64,000 nucleotides of DNA, taken from contig JARUHJ010000008.1 in assembly GCA_029667085.1 (NCBI GenBank), positions 35,115-99,114 of the forward strand, read 5' to 3'. Below, piece after piece: positions 39,044 to 47,418 of this stretch. Source of the DNA: Deltaproteobacteria bacterium IMCC39524. Lineage in GTDB: Bacteria; Desulfobacterota; Desulfuromonadia; Desulfuromonadales; BM103. The notes under the pieces were generated by a model, which was given only the letters and a program-made list of their open reading frames with translations, was not told the DNA's origin and did no database searches. The position numbers and the translations under genes were made by a program. The first letter of the stretch is position 1; each line of letters opens with the position of its first letter.

Positions 39044-39290
39044 TGTAGTTCTCCTTATACGTTTTAGAGTGCTTAGTTCAACCGCTTGATCTAAAGACAG
39101 ATCATTAATTTATAATTATTATAAAGTATAGATTAGCGGAATAAAGCCATTAGTCAACCAGTCGAAGGCACTTAAATCACAAGAGAAAAAGAGTCGTAAC
39201 AAATACTCAACGGTGCAGACCAAAATAATTAAATAATGGCAGCACAAAGCAAACGCATTTATGTCTGGAGGAAACTTCAAGCAAGAAAAC
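39044..39290. other. Intergenic region
   Basis: AT-rich region with the likely promoter of the OmpA/VWA gene (minus strand); no gene seen. Confidence 0.35.
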
Positions 39291-39321
39291 AAAAAAAGCC
39301 CGGCATAGCCGGGCTTTTTTT
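39291..39321 (-). terminator. Bidirectional terminator after the M23 peptidase gene
   Basis: AGCCCGGC and GCCGGGCT form a perfect stem, with seven A before and seven T after. Confidence 0.93.
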
Positions 39322-39337
39322 GTTATTTGAAGCATAC

Positions 39338-40252
39338 TTAGAGATATTTATTCGGATTAACAGGAACACCGTTAAGACGAATCTCGTAGTGAACATGGGA
39401 CCCTGTCGAGCGCCCGGTATTCCCCACAGACGCTATACGATCACCTCTTCTGACCCGTTGACCGACCTTGACGTGAAATTTTGAATTGTGCGTATAAATT
39501 GTTCGATAGCCGTAGCCGTGATCAATGGTTACCATTTTGCCATAGCCCGCCTCGGTTCTAACGCTGCTGACAATACCGTCAGCTGTTGCAACAACGGGGC
39601 TTCCCATTCTCGAAGCGATATCAAGGCCTTCGTGCATCTTGCGTCTGCCATTGAAAGGGTCCCGACGTAAGCCAAAACTTGAAGTCAACCAACCCTTGAC
39701 AGGCCAACCCTGAGGCTTGGCAGCAAGCAATGAACGTTGGTCATTAAGAATACCCTGAATCTCTTCCTGGCTTTCACGACGCAGATCAATCTGGCGTCGC
39801 ACTTCGTCAATGCGTAGTTGGATTTCACTGAACTCCCGATTGACATCGTCTTCACGAGCAGGACCGCCGACACCGGCAATACTGTCACCTTTCGGAGCCG
39901 AAAGCTTGGCCATGACACGGACCTTGGCATCATTTTGTGCCAAAACGACCATCTCCTGACGCAGGTCTTCGAGCTTAACCACCAGGCGATTCAGCTCTTC
40001 GCGCTGTGACAGGTTTTCAACCTGCAGGCGATGGAGCTCATTACGATCCAGATTGGTCATTACATAATCGACAGTCAGTCCGGTAAGACCCAAAGCCAGA
40101 ACCACAGATAAAGCCAGAACCCCTTTTACAACAGAACTCCTCACCGCAAAGCGACGAACCTGATGGGATCCTTCCGGTATGATCATTACGGTAAAACGTT
40201 TTGCTGGCAAATCCTTAAACCTCCTGAACAACCTGTTTTCACTGAATTTCAA
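39338..40252 (-). CDS. M23-family metallopeptidase with coiled coil
   Basis: 304 residues. A short cytosolic start is followed by one membrane anchor (about 43-65, VLALSVVLALGLTGLTVDYV). A coiled coil runs over about 70-160. The LytM-type peptidase domain has HEGLDIA and HVHYEIRLNG, which hold the zinc ligands; the second ligand motif GSHVH is intact. It should cut peptidoglycan cross-links, or activate amidases if inactive in cutting. It is last in the nadK-recN-acetyltransferase minus-strand run. Confidence 0.9.
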   Translation of the reverse strand: MKFSENRLFRRFKDLPAKRFTVMIIPEGSHQVRRFAVRSSVVKGVLALSVVLALGLTGLTVDYVMTNLDRNELHRLQVENLSQREELNRLVVKLEDLRQEMVVLAQNDAKVRVMAKLSAPKGDSIAGVGGPAREDDVNREFSEIQLRIDEVRRQIDLRRESQEEIQGILNDQRSLLAAKPQGWPVKGWLTSSFGLRRDPFNGRRKMHEGLDIASRMGSPVVATADGIVSSVRTEAGYGKMVTIDHGYGYRTIYTHNSKFHVKVGQRVRRGDRIASVGNTGRSTGSHVHYEIRLNGVPVNPNKYL

Positions 40253-40358
40253 TGGTAATTAATAAAGGACTGTCAAGCCCACTGTCAAGATTAAAGGCAC
40301 AACAAACGGCATTATAAAACACTTAAACCAACACACCGAGAAAAAAATACTCTGATCT

Positions 40359-40808
40359 TTAAAGCGAAATACTGAGTGCAATCTCATCACAGTCCGGAAA
40401 CTTCACACACTTGATGCAATCACTCCAGATCTTTTGCGGCAGTTCCGATTTCTCAATCACTTCAAAACCAAGCTTTTCAAAAAAGCTCTGCTGGTAAGTT
40501 AAAGCAAAAACTCTGCCAATACCAAGCCGACGCGCCTCCGAAAGACAGGCCTCAACCAGATGGCTGCCAATTCCTCGTCCTGCAACATCTTCATGAACAA
40601 CCAGAGAGCGCACCTCGGCAAGATCTTCCCAACAGATATTCAGAGCAGCAACACCGACAACCCGGTCATCTTCGACAAAGACATAAAAATCTCTGATCGA
40701 CTCAAATATGTCCATCAGTGAACGCGAGAGCACCAGACCATCCTTGACGTAAACCATCAACAGCTGGTGTATTTGACGGGCATCCTGAAGAATCGCTTTT
40801 CTAATCAT
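40359..40808 (-). CDS. ArgA-like N-acetyltransferase (short N-acetylglutamate synthase)
   Basis: 149 residues from ATG 40808, with AGGAAT upstream; an upstream in-frame extension is not family-like. It is a GNAT domain: EVRSLVVHEDVAGRGIGSHLVE is the acetyl-CoA site. The C-terminus FEVIEKSELPQKIWSDCIKCVKFPDCDE is typical of the short ArgA-type synthases of deltaproteobacteria. It probably makes N-acetylglutamate for arginine synthesis, complementing argJ. It follows recN closely (34 bp). Confidence 0.85.
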   Translation of the reverse strand: MIRKAILQDARQIHQLLMVYVKDGLVLSRSLMDIFESIRDFYVFVEDDRVVGVAALNICWEDLAEVRSLVVHEDVAGRGIGSHLVEACLSEARRLGIGRVFALTYQQSFFEKLGFEVIEKSELPQKIWSDCIKCVKFPDCDEIALSISL

Positions 40809-40842
40809 GAGTATTCCTGGCAAAAAAGGGTTGTTAAATTTC

Positions 40843-42510
40843 TCAGGAAGCCGATGACGCAGCAATCAACTCTTTCGCGTGCAGCAAGGTCTGTTCTGTT
40901 ACCGTCGCCCCACCGAGCATCCTGGCCATCTCCTGAGCCCTCTCGTCATCCCCCAGATGCTCCATCCTAGTCAGAGTGCGACCGTCAAGCTCACGTTTAA
41001 CAACGCGATGGTGGTGGTCGGCAAAGGCTGCCACCTGCGGCAAATGTGTCACACAAAGAATTTGTGAGGTCCGACTCACGACTTGCAACTTGCGGCCGAC
41101 CGCGGTGGCTGCAGCACCACCGATACCGGCATCCACTTCGTCAAAAATAACCGTTGGCACCCTGTCCGCTTCCGGCGCAAGTCGCTTAAGGGCCAGCATC
41201 ATCCTAGAAAGTTCACCACCGGAAGCGACCTTGGCCAACGGCATCAGGGGCTCCCCCGGGTTCGAGCTGACCATAAATTCAACCCGCTCGTGGCCGTCCG
41301 GCCCAGGGCTCTCCAGCTCAACGAAAGTCACTCCAAAAGACGCTCCCGGCATAGCTAAAGCGGCCATCTCCTCGAGGAGTCCTGCCTCGAGCGCTTGAGC
41401 CGCCTTCTTGCGTGCAGCAGAGAGGGTTTCGCCCAGAGCCCGCCTCTCCACAGAGTGAGCCACGAGTTCTTCTGAGAGGTTATCCCGAGTCTCTTGCGTA
41501 TTTTCCAGTTCGGCAATCTCTTGTTCAAAGTTTTCCAATAGGCCCAAAATGTCTTCTACAGCCGGCGCGTACTTGCGTTTCAGGCGGGTCAAGGTCGCAA
41601 GACGCTCCTCAATGACTTCGAGACGGTTCGGCTCAAAAGCAATCCGACCAAGGTATGACCGCAGTCGGGTGGAAACGTCCTCCATTTCAAAAAGGCTGCG
41701 TTGAACAGTCTCTGCCAACTCTGCCAGCTCAGGGTCAATCTCACCGACCGATTGCAATTCAGACACCAGGCCACCTAAAACCTCACACACCGCACCATTG
41801 CCCTCATAAAGGGCTTCGTAACCACCACGAGTTACCCCTGCGAGGCGCTCGGCATTCTGCAACAGCAATCGCTCGGCGAGAAGTTCTTCTTCCTCACCGG
41901 GAAGCAACTGTGCAGAACTGATTTCATCAGCTTGATGCCGCAGGAAGTCGAGTCGTTGCTGGCGCTCACGCTCGGCATCTTCCAGACATTCAAGCTGCTG
42001 GGCAATTTTCTTCATCAGCCCGTAAGACTCACGGTAGAGGCGCAAGGGCTCGTCAAGGTTACCGAAACGATCCAGAACCGTCAGATGAACATTTCGTTGC
42101 AGTAATGACTGATGTTCATGCTGACCACAGACCGTCACCAGAAGTTCACTCAAAGACTGCAATTGTGCAAGGGTCACCAGGTTGCCATTAACATAAGCGC
42201 GGCTCCGACCGCCGCTTTGCACAATGCGTCTCAAAACAAGTTCATCGTCGACGGAGAAGCCGGCGACTGTAAAGGCTTGTAGAATATCATCACGCCCGGT
42301 CAGATCAAAAAGCGCTTCCACAGTGGCTTCACTTGCGCCGGCACGAACGAGGTCCGGACGCGCCCGGTCACCCAGCAGCAGGCCAAAGGCGTCGAGGATA
42401 ATTGATTTACCTGCGCCGGTTTCACCGGTAAGTACGTTGAAGCCTTCGTCGAACTGAACTTCAAGCCGGTCAATAATGGCAAAGTTGGCAATGGTCAGAT
42501 TGATAAGCAT
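40843..42510 (-). CDS. recN: DNA repair protein RecN
   Basis: A 555-residue SMC-like ATPase for double-strand break repair. Walker A is GETGAGKSIILDA near residue 30, long coiled-coil arms fill the middle, the signature is ASGGELSRMMLALK, and Walker B is VIFDEVDAGIGG. Its start overlaps a short repeat region. It lies between nadK and the ArgA-like gene, the common nadK-recN order. Confidence 0.97.
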   Translation of the reverse strand: MLINLTIANFAIIDRLEVQFDEGFNVLTGETGAGKSIILDAFGLLLGDRARPDLVRAGASEATVEALFDLTGRDDILQAFTVAGFSVDDELVLRRIVQSGGRSRAYVNGNLVTLAQLQSLSELLVTVCGQHEHQSLLQRNVHLTVLDRFGNLDEPLRLYRESYGLMKKIAQQLECLEDAERERQQRLDFLRHQADEISSAQLLPGEEEELLAERLLLQNAERLAGVTRGGYEALYEGNGAVCEVLGGLVSELQSVGEIDPELAELAETVQRSLFEMEDVSTRLRSYLGRIAFEPNRLEVIEERLATLTRLKRKYAPAVEDILGLLENFEQEIAELENTQETRDNLSEELVAHSVERRALGETLSAARKKAAQALEAGLLEEMAALAMPGASFGVTFVELESPGPDGHERVEFMVSSNPGEPLMPLAKVASGGELSRMMLALKRLAPEADRVPTVIFDEVDAGIGGAAATAVGRKLQVVSRTSQILCVTHLPQVAAFADHHHRVVKRELDGRTLTRMEHLGDDERAQEMARMLGGATVTEQTLLHAKELIAASSAS

Positions 42511-42518
42511 AGGGTCAA

Positions 42519-42546
42519 TGGCGCGTGGCGCTTAGTGAGTGGCGCG
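42519..42546. repeat. Degenerate 7-bp periodic repeat
   Basis: TGGCGCG, TGGCGCT, TAGTGAG, TGGCGCG: four heptamers in register between nadK and recN. Confidence 0.6.
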
Positions 42547-42646
42547 AACAAAACATCATAGCGCAAAAGTTGTGGGTGACGTCCAAGGAGCGGGCTTGGA
42601 CAGCAAAGGGGTTGGCCTTTCCTCGTTACGTGTTTCTCGCTTCAAA

Positions 42647-43501
42647 TCATCTTTCCCCCCAGTGCAGCTTGGTACGCAGCACCTGGAAATAATCTTTACT
42701 GGGGCTTTTGATCAGCAGAGTGGAATGATTTGACTTGCGCAATTCAACCACATCGCCGCACTGAAGGGGCATTCCCTCCTGGCCATCGGCGGTAAAGACG
42801 ACATCCTGATCCAGAGATTTAACCGCGATCCGGATCGTTGCTTCATCAGAAACAACAATGGGTCGATTGGTCAGCGTGTGGGGACAGATCGGTGCGATAA
42901 CATGGCAATGGTTACCGGGATAGATAATAGGGCCGCCAGCGGCCAGGTTATAGCCGGTTGATCCGGTCGGTGTCGAAACAATCAGGCCATCAGCCTTGAA
43001 AGTCGTCAGGTAATCATCATCAACCCAGGCCTCCATATCAATAATCCTGGCCAGGGCACCCTTGTTGATAACAACATCATTAAGAACCCGGTAACGTGCA
43101 ACTTCCTCTCCCTTGCGACGGATAATAGCCAACAGGCGCATACGTTCGGAGACAGTGAAGTCACCCACGAGGACCTGTACCAACATCGGGAAGAGTTCAG
43201 AGCGGGTAATTTCTGTCATAAAACCAAGGCTGCCGAGATTCACTCCCAGGATAGGGGTACGCAGGTCGCCGACCAGACGTGCGACCGAGAGAAGGGTGCC
43301 ATCGCCGCCAAGAACAACGACCATATCAACCAGGGGCGGGATAGCCTGCCCAGGGTAGCCATGCATATCAGGCATGGCTTCAGCAAGAGCTTCATCAACA
43401 AAGACTTCGATCTCACGGTCAACCAGCCAGGCAACAACCTCATCTGCAAGACTGGCGGCGTCTTCATTGTGACGTTTGGCAAAAATTCCAATGCGCTTCA
43501 T
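42647..43501 (-). CDS. nadK: NAD kinase
   Basis: 284 residues. The glycine motif VVLGGDGTLL (about 71-80), NLGSLGFMTEI, and the PTGSTGYNLAAGGPI loop are the NAD kinase signatures. It phosphorylates NAD to NADP. It heads the nadK-recN-ArgA-like-M23 run on the minus strand. Confidence 0.96.
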   Translation of the reverse strand: MKRIGIFAKRHNEDAASLADEVVAWLVDREIEVFVDEALAEAMPDMHGYPGQAIPPLVDMVVVLGGDGTLLSVARLVGDLRTPILGVNLGSLGFMTEITRSELFPMLVQVLVGDFTVSERMRLLAIIRRKGEEVARYRVLNDVVINKGALARIIDMEAWVDDDYLTTFKADGLIVSTPTGSTGYNLAAGGPIIYPGNHCHVIAPICPHTLTNRPIVVSDEATIRIAVKSLDQDVVFTADGQEGMPLQCGDVVELRKSNHSTLLIKSPSKDYFQVLRTKLHWGER

Positions 43502-43655
43502 AGAACGATCCCTCCGAGTGAGCGAACACTATCACAACAAACCGTCAAAGTCTATGCCTATCAATGACTTACGCCACCTCCCTCTTGTCCACAAAGACCC
43601 TTTGTGATAAAGTCCAATCATTGCATTTCCGGACCAACCTAACTCTAAATTTCAC

Positions 43656-44996
43656 ATGGCAACGATGGATCTTTTTTCCTCAGAAACATCCGGGAAAGCT
43701 CCGGCACCTTTGGCCGAGCGCCTGCGACCGCAGCGCATCGACGAAATGGTTGGCCAGCAGCATCTCCTCGGTGAAAAGGGCATCTTACGACGCCTGATCG
43801 AGCAGGACCAACTCACCTCTGCAATCTTCTGGGGTCCACCGGGGACCGGCAAAACCACCTTGGCCAGAGTCATCGCTCAGACCACCCGCAGTTATTTCGT
43901 TGCCTTCTCGGCCGTCCTGCAAGGCGTTAAGGATATTCGCGAAGTCGTCGCCAAAGCTCAGCAGGAGAGAAACTACTACGGGCGGCGGACACTGCTCTTT
44001 ATCGATGAAATTCATCGTTTCAACAAAGCTCAACAGGATGCACTCTTACCCTGGGTGGAGAATGGCGACATCATCCTGATCGGCGCAACAACAGAAAACC
44101 CCTCCTTCGAGGTTAATTCCGCCCTGCTCTCCCGTTCAAAAGTGTTTGTTCTCGAACCCTTGGCGGCAGACGATATCGCAAAACTCCTCAACCGAGCGCT
44201 CTCCTCACAAGAAGGGCTTGGCGAGCAACAACTGACCATCGACGATGGAGCAATCACCTTCATCGCTGAACAATCTCATGGCGACGCACGCTCCGCGCTG
44301 AACAGCCTGGAAGTCGCAGCGGCTACCGCCACCGGAAAAACTATCCTGCAGAGCGATGCGGCAGCCGCCATGCAAAAAGCGCCACTCCTCTATGACAAAG
44401 GCGCCGAAGAACACTACAACGTAATCTCCGCGTTCATAAAAAGTATGCGTGGCTCAGACCCGGATGGCGCCATTTACTGGCTGGCCCGCATGATTGAAGC
44501 TGGCGAGGATCCGCTCTTCATCGCGCGTCGGATGGTCATTTTTGCCTCAGAAGACGTCGGCAATGCCGACCCGCGCGCACTGCAAATCGCTGTATCTGCC
44601 CAGCAGGCCGTTCACTTCATAGGGCTGCCGGAAGGCCGCATCCCGCTGGCTCAAGCCGTCACCTACCTGGCCACAGCTCCCAAGAGTAATGCAGCCTATG
44701 TGGCCATTGGCGAGGCGCAGAAAGAAGTTCGCCAGAGTGGCGCTCTGCCAGTTCCTCACCACTTGCGCAACGCCGCGACGGGCCTCATGAAAGAACTTGG
44801 CTACGGCAAAGATTATCAATACGCGCACAACCATGAAAACAGCGTTGTCACCCAAAAACATCTCCCCGAAGCTCTTGGTGACACAAGCTACTACCGCCCC
44901 AAAGAGTCCGGATACGAGAAAACAATCCAGGAAAGACTCGACTGGTGGGCCTCACAGAGAGCAGAACAGGACAAAGACAAGGGGGCTGAGGACTAG
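43656..44996 (+). CDS. rarA: Replication-associated recombination protein RarA (MgsA)
   Basis: 446 residues. AAA+ clamp-loader-like ATPase with Walker A GPPGTGKTTLA (about 60-70) and Walker B LLFIDEIHRFNKAQQDALL. The C-terminal domain is typical (YHFVISAFIKS-like HYNVISAFIKSMRGSDPDGA, then EDVGNADP). It acts at stalled replication forks. It diverges from nadK. The stop is followed at once by heptanucleotide arrays. Confidence 0.96.
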   Translation: MATMDLFSSETSGKAPAPLAERLRPQRIDEMVGQQHLLGEKGILRRLIEQDQLTSAIFWGPPGTGKTTLARVIAQTTRSYFVAFSAVLQGVKDIREVVAKAQQERNYYGRRTLLFIDEIHRFNKAQQDALLPWVENGDIILIGATTENPSFEVNSALLSRSKVFVLEPLAADDIAKLLNRALSSQEGLGEQQLTIDDGAITFIAEQSHGDARSALNSLEVAAATATGKTILQSDAAAAMQKAPLLYDKGAEEHYNVISAFIKSMRGSDPDGAIYWLARMIEAGEDPLFIARRMVIFASEDVGNADPRALQIAVSAQQAVHFIGLPEGRIPLAQAVTYLATAPKSNAAYVAIGEAQKEVRQSGALPVPHHLRNAATGLMKELGYGKDYQYAHNHENSVVTQKHLPEALGDTSYYRPKESGYEKTIQERLDWWASQRAEQDKDKGAED

Positions 44997-45018
44997 GGAC
45001 TGGAACTTTGGGGGCCCA

Positions 45019-45079
45019 CCTTAAACCTTAAACCTTAAACCTTAAACCTTAAACCTTAAACCTTAAACCTTAAACCTTA
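45019..45079. repeat. Heptanucleotide tandem repeat (CCTTAAA)x8
   Basis: Eight perfect copies of CCTTAAA plus a partial ninth, 22 bp after the rarA stop. Confidence 0.97.
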
Positions 45080-45083
45080 GCCT

Positions 45084-45115
45084 CCAGTCCCCAGTCCCCA
45101 GTCCCCAGTCCCCAG
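45084..45115. repeat. Heptanucleotide tandem repeat (CCAGTCC)x4
   Basis: Four copies plus a partial, directly after the CCTTAAA array. The unit is the reverse complement of the ACTGGGG repeat at 21731. Confidence 0.95.
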
Positions 45116-45167
45116 CCTCCACTCGAAAAACAGTCCCAATATAAGGGATACATTTGAATATAACTTC

Positions 45168-45195
45168 TTGACTATTATTTTAATTTACATATAAT
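45168..45195 (+). promoter_or_regulatory. Sigma-70 promoter of the PilZ-acetyltransferase operon
   Basis: TTGACT (45168-45173), 16-bp spacer, TATAAT (45190-45195), in AT-rich DNA. Start near 45202. Confidence 0.7.
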
Positions 45196-45219
45196 TGTGC
45201 ATAATTTTATTAAACTATA

Positions 45220-47418
45220 GTGCAATTAGTAAACATTCTGACCCAACTTATGGGTGAGCTTGAATTGGCAGATGGTAGGGTCTGCTCACTAGGACTTCAA
45301 CCAGGAACATCTGTGCAAAGCACTGACCTGAAAAGCACCACCCGAAACACGAGAAAGACGCATCGACATTCGGACGATGCACATGAAGCACCTGTCACTC
45401 CAATCAACCAATCCGCTCGGAAAATCAGCCGAGAAACGCTGATCAACCGGCTTAACTTCCTGCACTTTCAATCAGAGGCCTTAACGGTTCTGCTCACTCA
45501 CCGACAAAATGGTCGGAGCCTGCGGCTGCAAGCCATCCCGGAACCTTGTGCCGACGAAAACTTCATTTGCCTCTGGGACGCCACGCTGCCTCCAGGCGTC
45601 GGCCGTGGAGATTTTGAACTGCGCCACCTGGAAGTTCCTCACGGTCACCATATTCTGCAAGTGGCCCTGGAAAAAGCCAGCCTGATCGAAAATGGTTTAA
45701 CCTGTCACCTTCCGGAAGTCTGTCACCAACTGACTTCCCGCCGAATCAGAAGACACTTCTGCGCTGATATCGCAGTCAACGTTATACAAAACGGAGCCAG
45801 TTTCTCCGGCACCCTGGAAGACTTCAGTGCAGCGGCTTTTCGCCTGGAGCTACAGGCGAAGCCGCCTCAAACCTTTCAGTGGCTGAAGCAGGAAGAGCCG
45901 CTCACCGTGATCTTCACCCAGTCAGGGCAGACACTGCTTTCAACTCCAGGCCAGCTATTGCGCAGTCACGGCAAACGTGACCAACATACGGTCGTGGTGA
46001 AACCATCTCTTGCCCAGCAAAGCCGTTTCCCGGCAAAGAAACATCGCAATCGCCGCCTGGCTCTTCGCCCGGCCCCGGAAGCTGTTTTTATTCATCCACT
46101 GACAAAGAACCTGATTCGACTCGATGTAACGGATCTCTCAGGCGCCGGCATGGCTGTAGCAGAAGCACCCCAGGAAGCACAGCTCTTGCCGGGGATGCTG
46201 TTGGAAAAACTCGAGTTGCGCCTTGCAGATTCGTTCAGTCTGGCCTGCCAGGCACAGGTCGTCTATTGCCAGAGTCTCGATGATTCTGACCAAGACGCGC
46301 CCTTACGCTGTGGCCTGGCCATCCTTGACATGGAAGTCTCCGACCATACCCGTCTCATGTCACTGTTGCACCGCGCCGACGACCGCAGCAAAGGTGTTTG
46401 TCCGAAGATCGACCTTGACCAGCTCTGGGAGTTCTTTTTCTCCAGCGGCTTTATCTACCCGCAGAAGTATCTATCATTGAAGGACTATAAGGAAGAGTTC
46501 AAGGAGACTTACAGCAAACTCTACGATTCTGCTCCGGAGATCGCCCGCCACTTCATTTACCAGGAGAACAGCAGGATCGTCGGCCACATGGCGATGCTCC
46601 GTCAGTTCAACAACTCCTGGCTGATCCACCATCACGCAGCCGACCGCACTCATTCGCGCAAGGCTGGCATGGAGACGCTACAACTGGTCGGTGAAGCCGT
46701 CAACGAAGCCCAGGCGCTCTATTCGGCACACATGGATTACGTCATGTGCTTTTTCCGGCCGGAGAACAGGTTTCCGCAACGCATCTTCGGTGGAGTCGCC
46801 AAACATTACGATGACCCTTCCAACTGCTCCGTTGACACATTTGACTACTTCCACTATCGCAAGGAATATGATCTCAAGTGGCGCGATGGAGGGGCTTGGG
46901 AGCTGACGCCGGCAAAAGAAGAAGACCTGCTCGATCTGGAGGCATTTTACCAGAACAAATCCGGAGGGCTGATGCTGCAGGGGATGGACCTCAAAATTGA
47001 GAGCCAGCCGGATTCTTCACTGCAGAAGAGCTATGAAAAGGCCGGTTTTCAGCGCGAGCAATCTTTATTTGCCCTGCAGAAAGAAGGCACAACCATTGCG
47101 CTCTTCATGCTCCTGCGTACGGAGATCGGGTTGAACCTCTCCAACCTGACCAACGCCATCACGGTGATCGTTCTTGACAACAAAGCTTTGCCTCGCGAGG
47201 CTTTTTTTACGGCGATTTCCATGTTGGCCGCCAAGTACCCGCATGACGAGGTGCCGATCTTAAGCTACCCGCCAGACTATGCGGCAAGCCAGTCAATCGA
47301 TATTGAGAAACAATACAATCTCTGGGTGCTCAACTGTGGGCACCTTGACCCCTATTTCGAGTTTTGCGGCAATTATTTCAAGCGCATAAACAGAAGCAAG
47401 GAAGAATCTACATCATGA
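45220..47418 (+). CDS. Double-PilZ protein with C-terminal GNAT-like acyltransferase domain
   Basis: 732 residues from GTG 45220; ATG 45250 is an alternative, and neither has a clear ribosome-binding site. The first PilZ-like region has RRIRRHFCADI and LEDFSAAAFRLEL (about 173-210). The second has RNRRLALRP and VTDLSGAGMAV (about 280-315), the canonical D-x-S-x-x-G. From about 400 onward the sequence resembles an N-acetyltransferase fold (DSAPEIARHFIYQENSRIVGHMAML). This suggests an acyltransferase gated by cyclic-di-GMP; the acceptor is unknown. It is coupled to the next gene (ATGA). Confidence 0.7.
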   Translation: MQLVNILTQLMGELELADGRVCSLGLQPGTSVQSTDLKSTTRNTRKTHRHSDDAHEAPVTPINQSARKISRETLINRLNFLHFQSEALTVLLTHRQNGRSLRLQAIPEPCADENFICLWDATLPPGVGRGDFELRHLEVPHGHHILQVALEKASLIENGLTCHLPEVCHQLTSRRIRRHFCADIAVNVIQNGASFSGTLEDFSAAAFRLELQAKPPQTFQWLKQEEPLTVIFTQSGQTLLSTPGQLLRSHGKRDQHTVVVKPSLAQQSRFPAKKHRNRRLALRPAPEAVFIHPLTKNLIRLDVTDLSGAGMAVAEAPQEAQLLPGMLLEKLELRLADSFSLACQAQVVYCQSLDDSDQDAPLRCGLAILDMEVSDHTRLMSLLHRADDRSKGVCPKIDLDQLWEFFFSSGFIYPQKYLSLKDYKEEFKETYSKLYDSAPEIARHFIYQENSRIVGHMAMLRQFNNSWLIHHHAADRTHSRKAGMETLQLVGEAVNEAQALYSAHMDYVMCFFRPENRFPQRIFGGVAKHYDDPSNCSVDTFDYFHYRKEYDLKWRDGGAWELTPAKEEDLLDLEAFYQNKSGGLMLQGMDLKIESQPDSSLQKSYEKAGFQREQSLFALQKEGTTIALFMLLRTEIGLNLSNLTNAITVIVLDNKALPREAFFTAISMLAAKYPHDEVPILSYPPDYAASQSIDIEKQYNLWVLNCGHLDPYFEFCGNYFKRINRSKEESTS

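Noticed and set aside
45019..45115. CRISPR array
   Set aside because: Repeats are 7 bp, directly abutting, with no spacers and no cas genes nearby.
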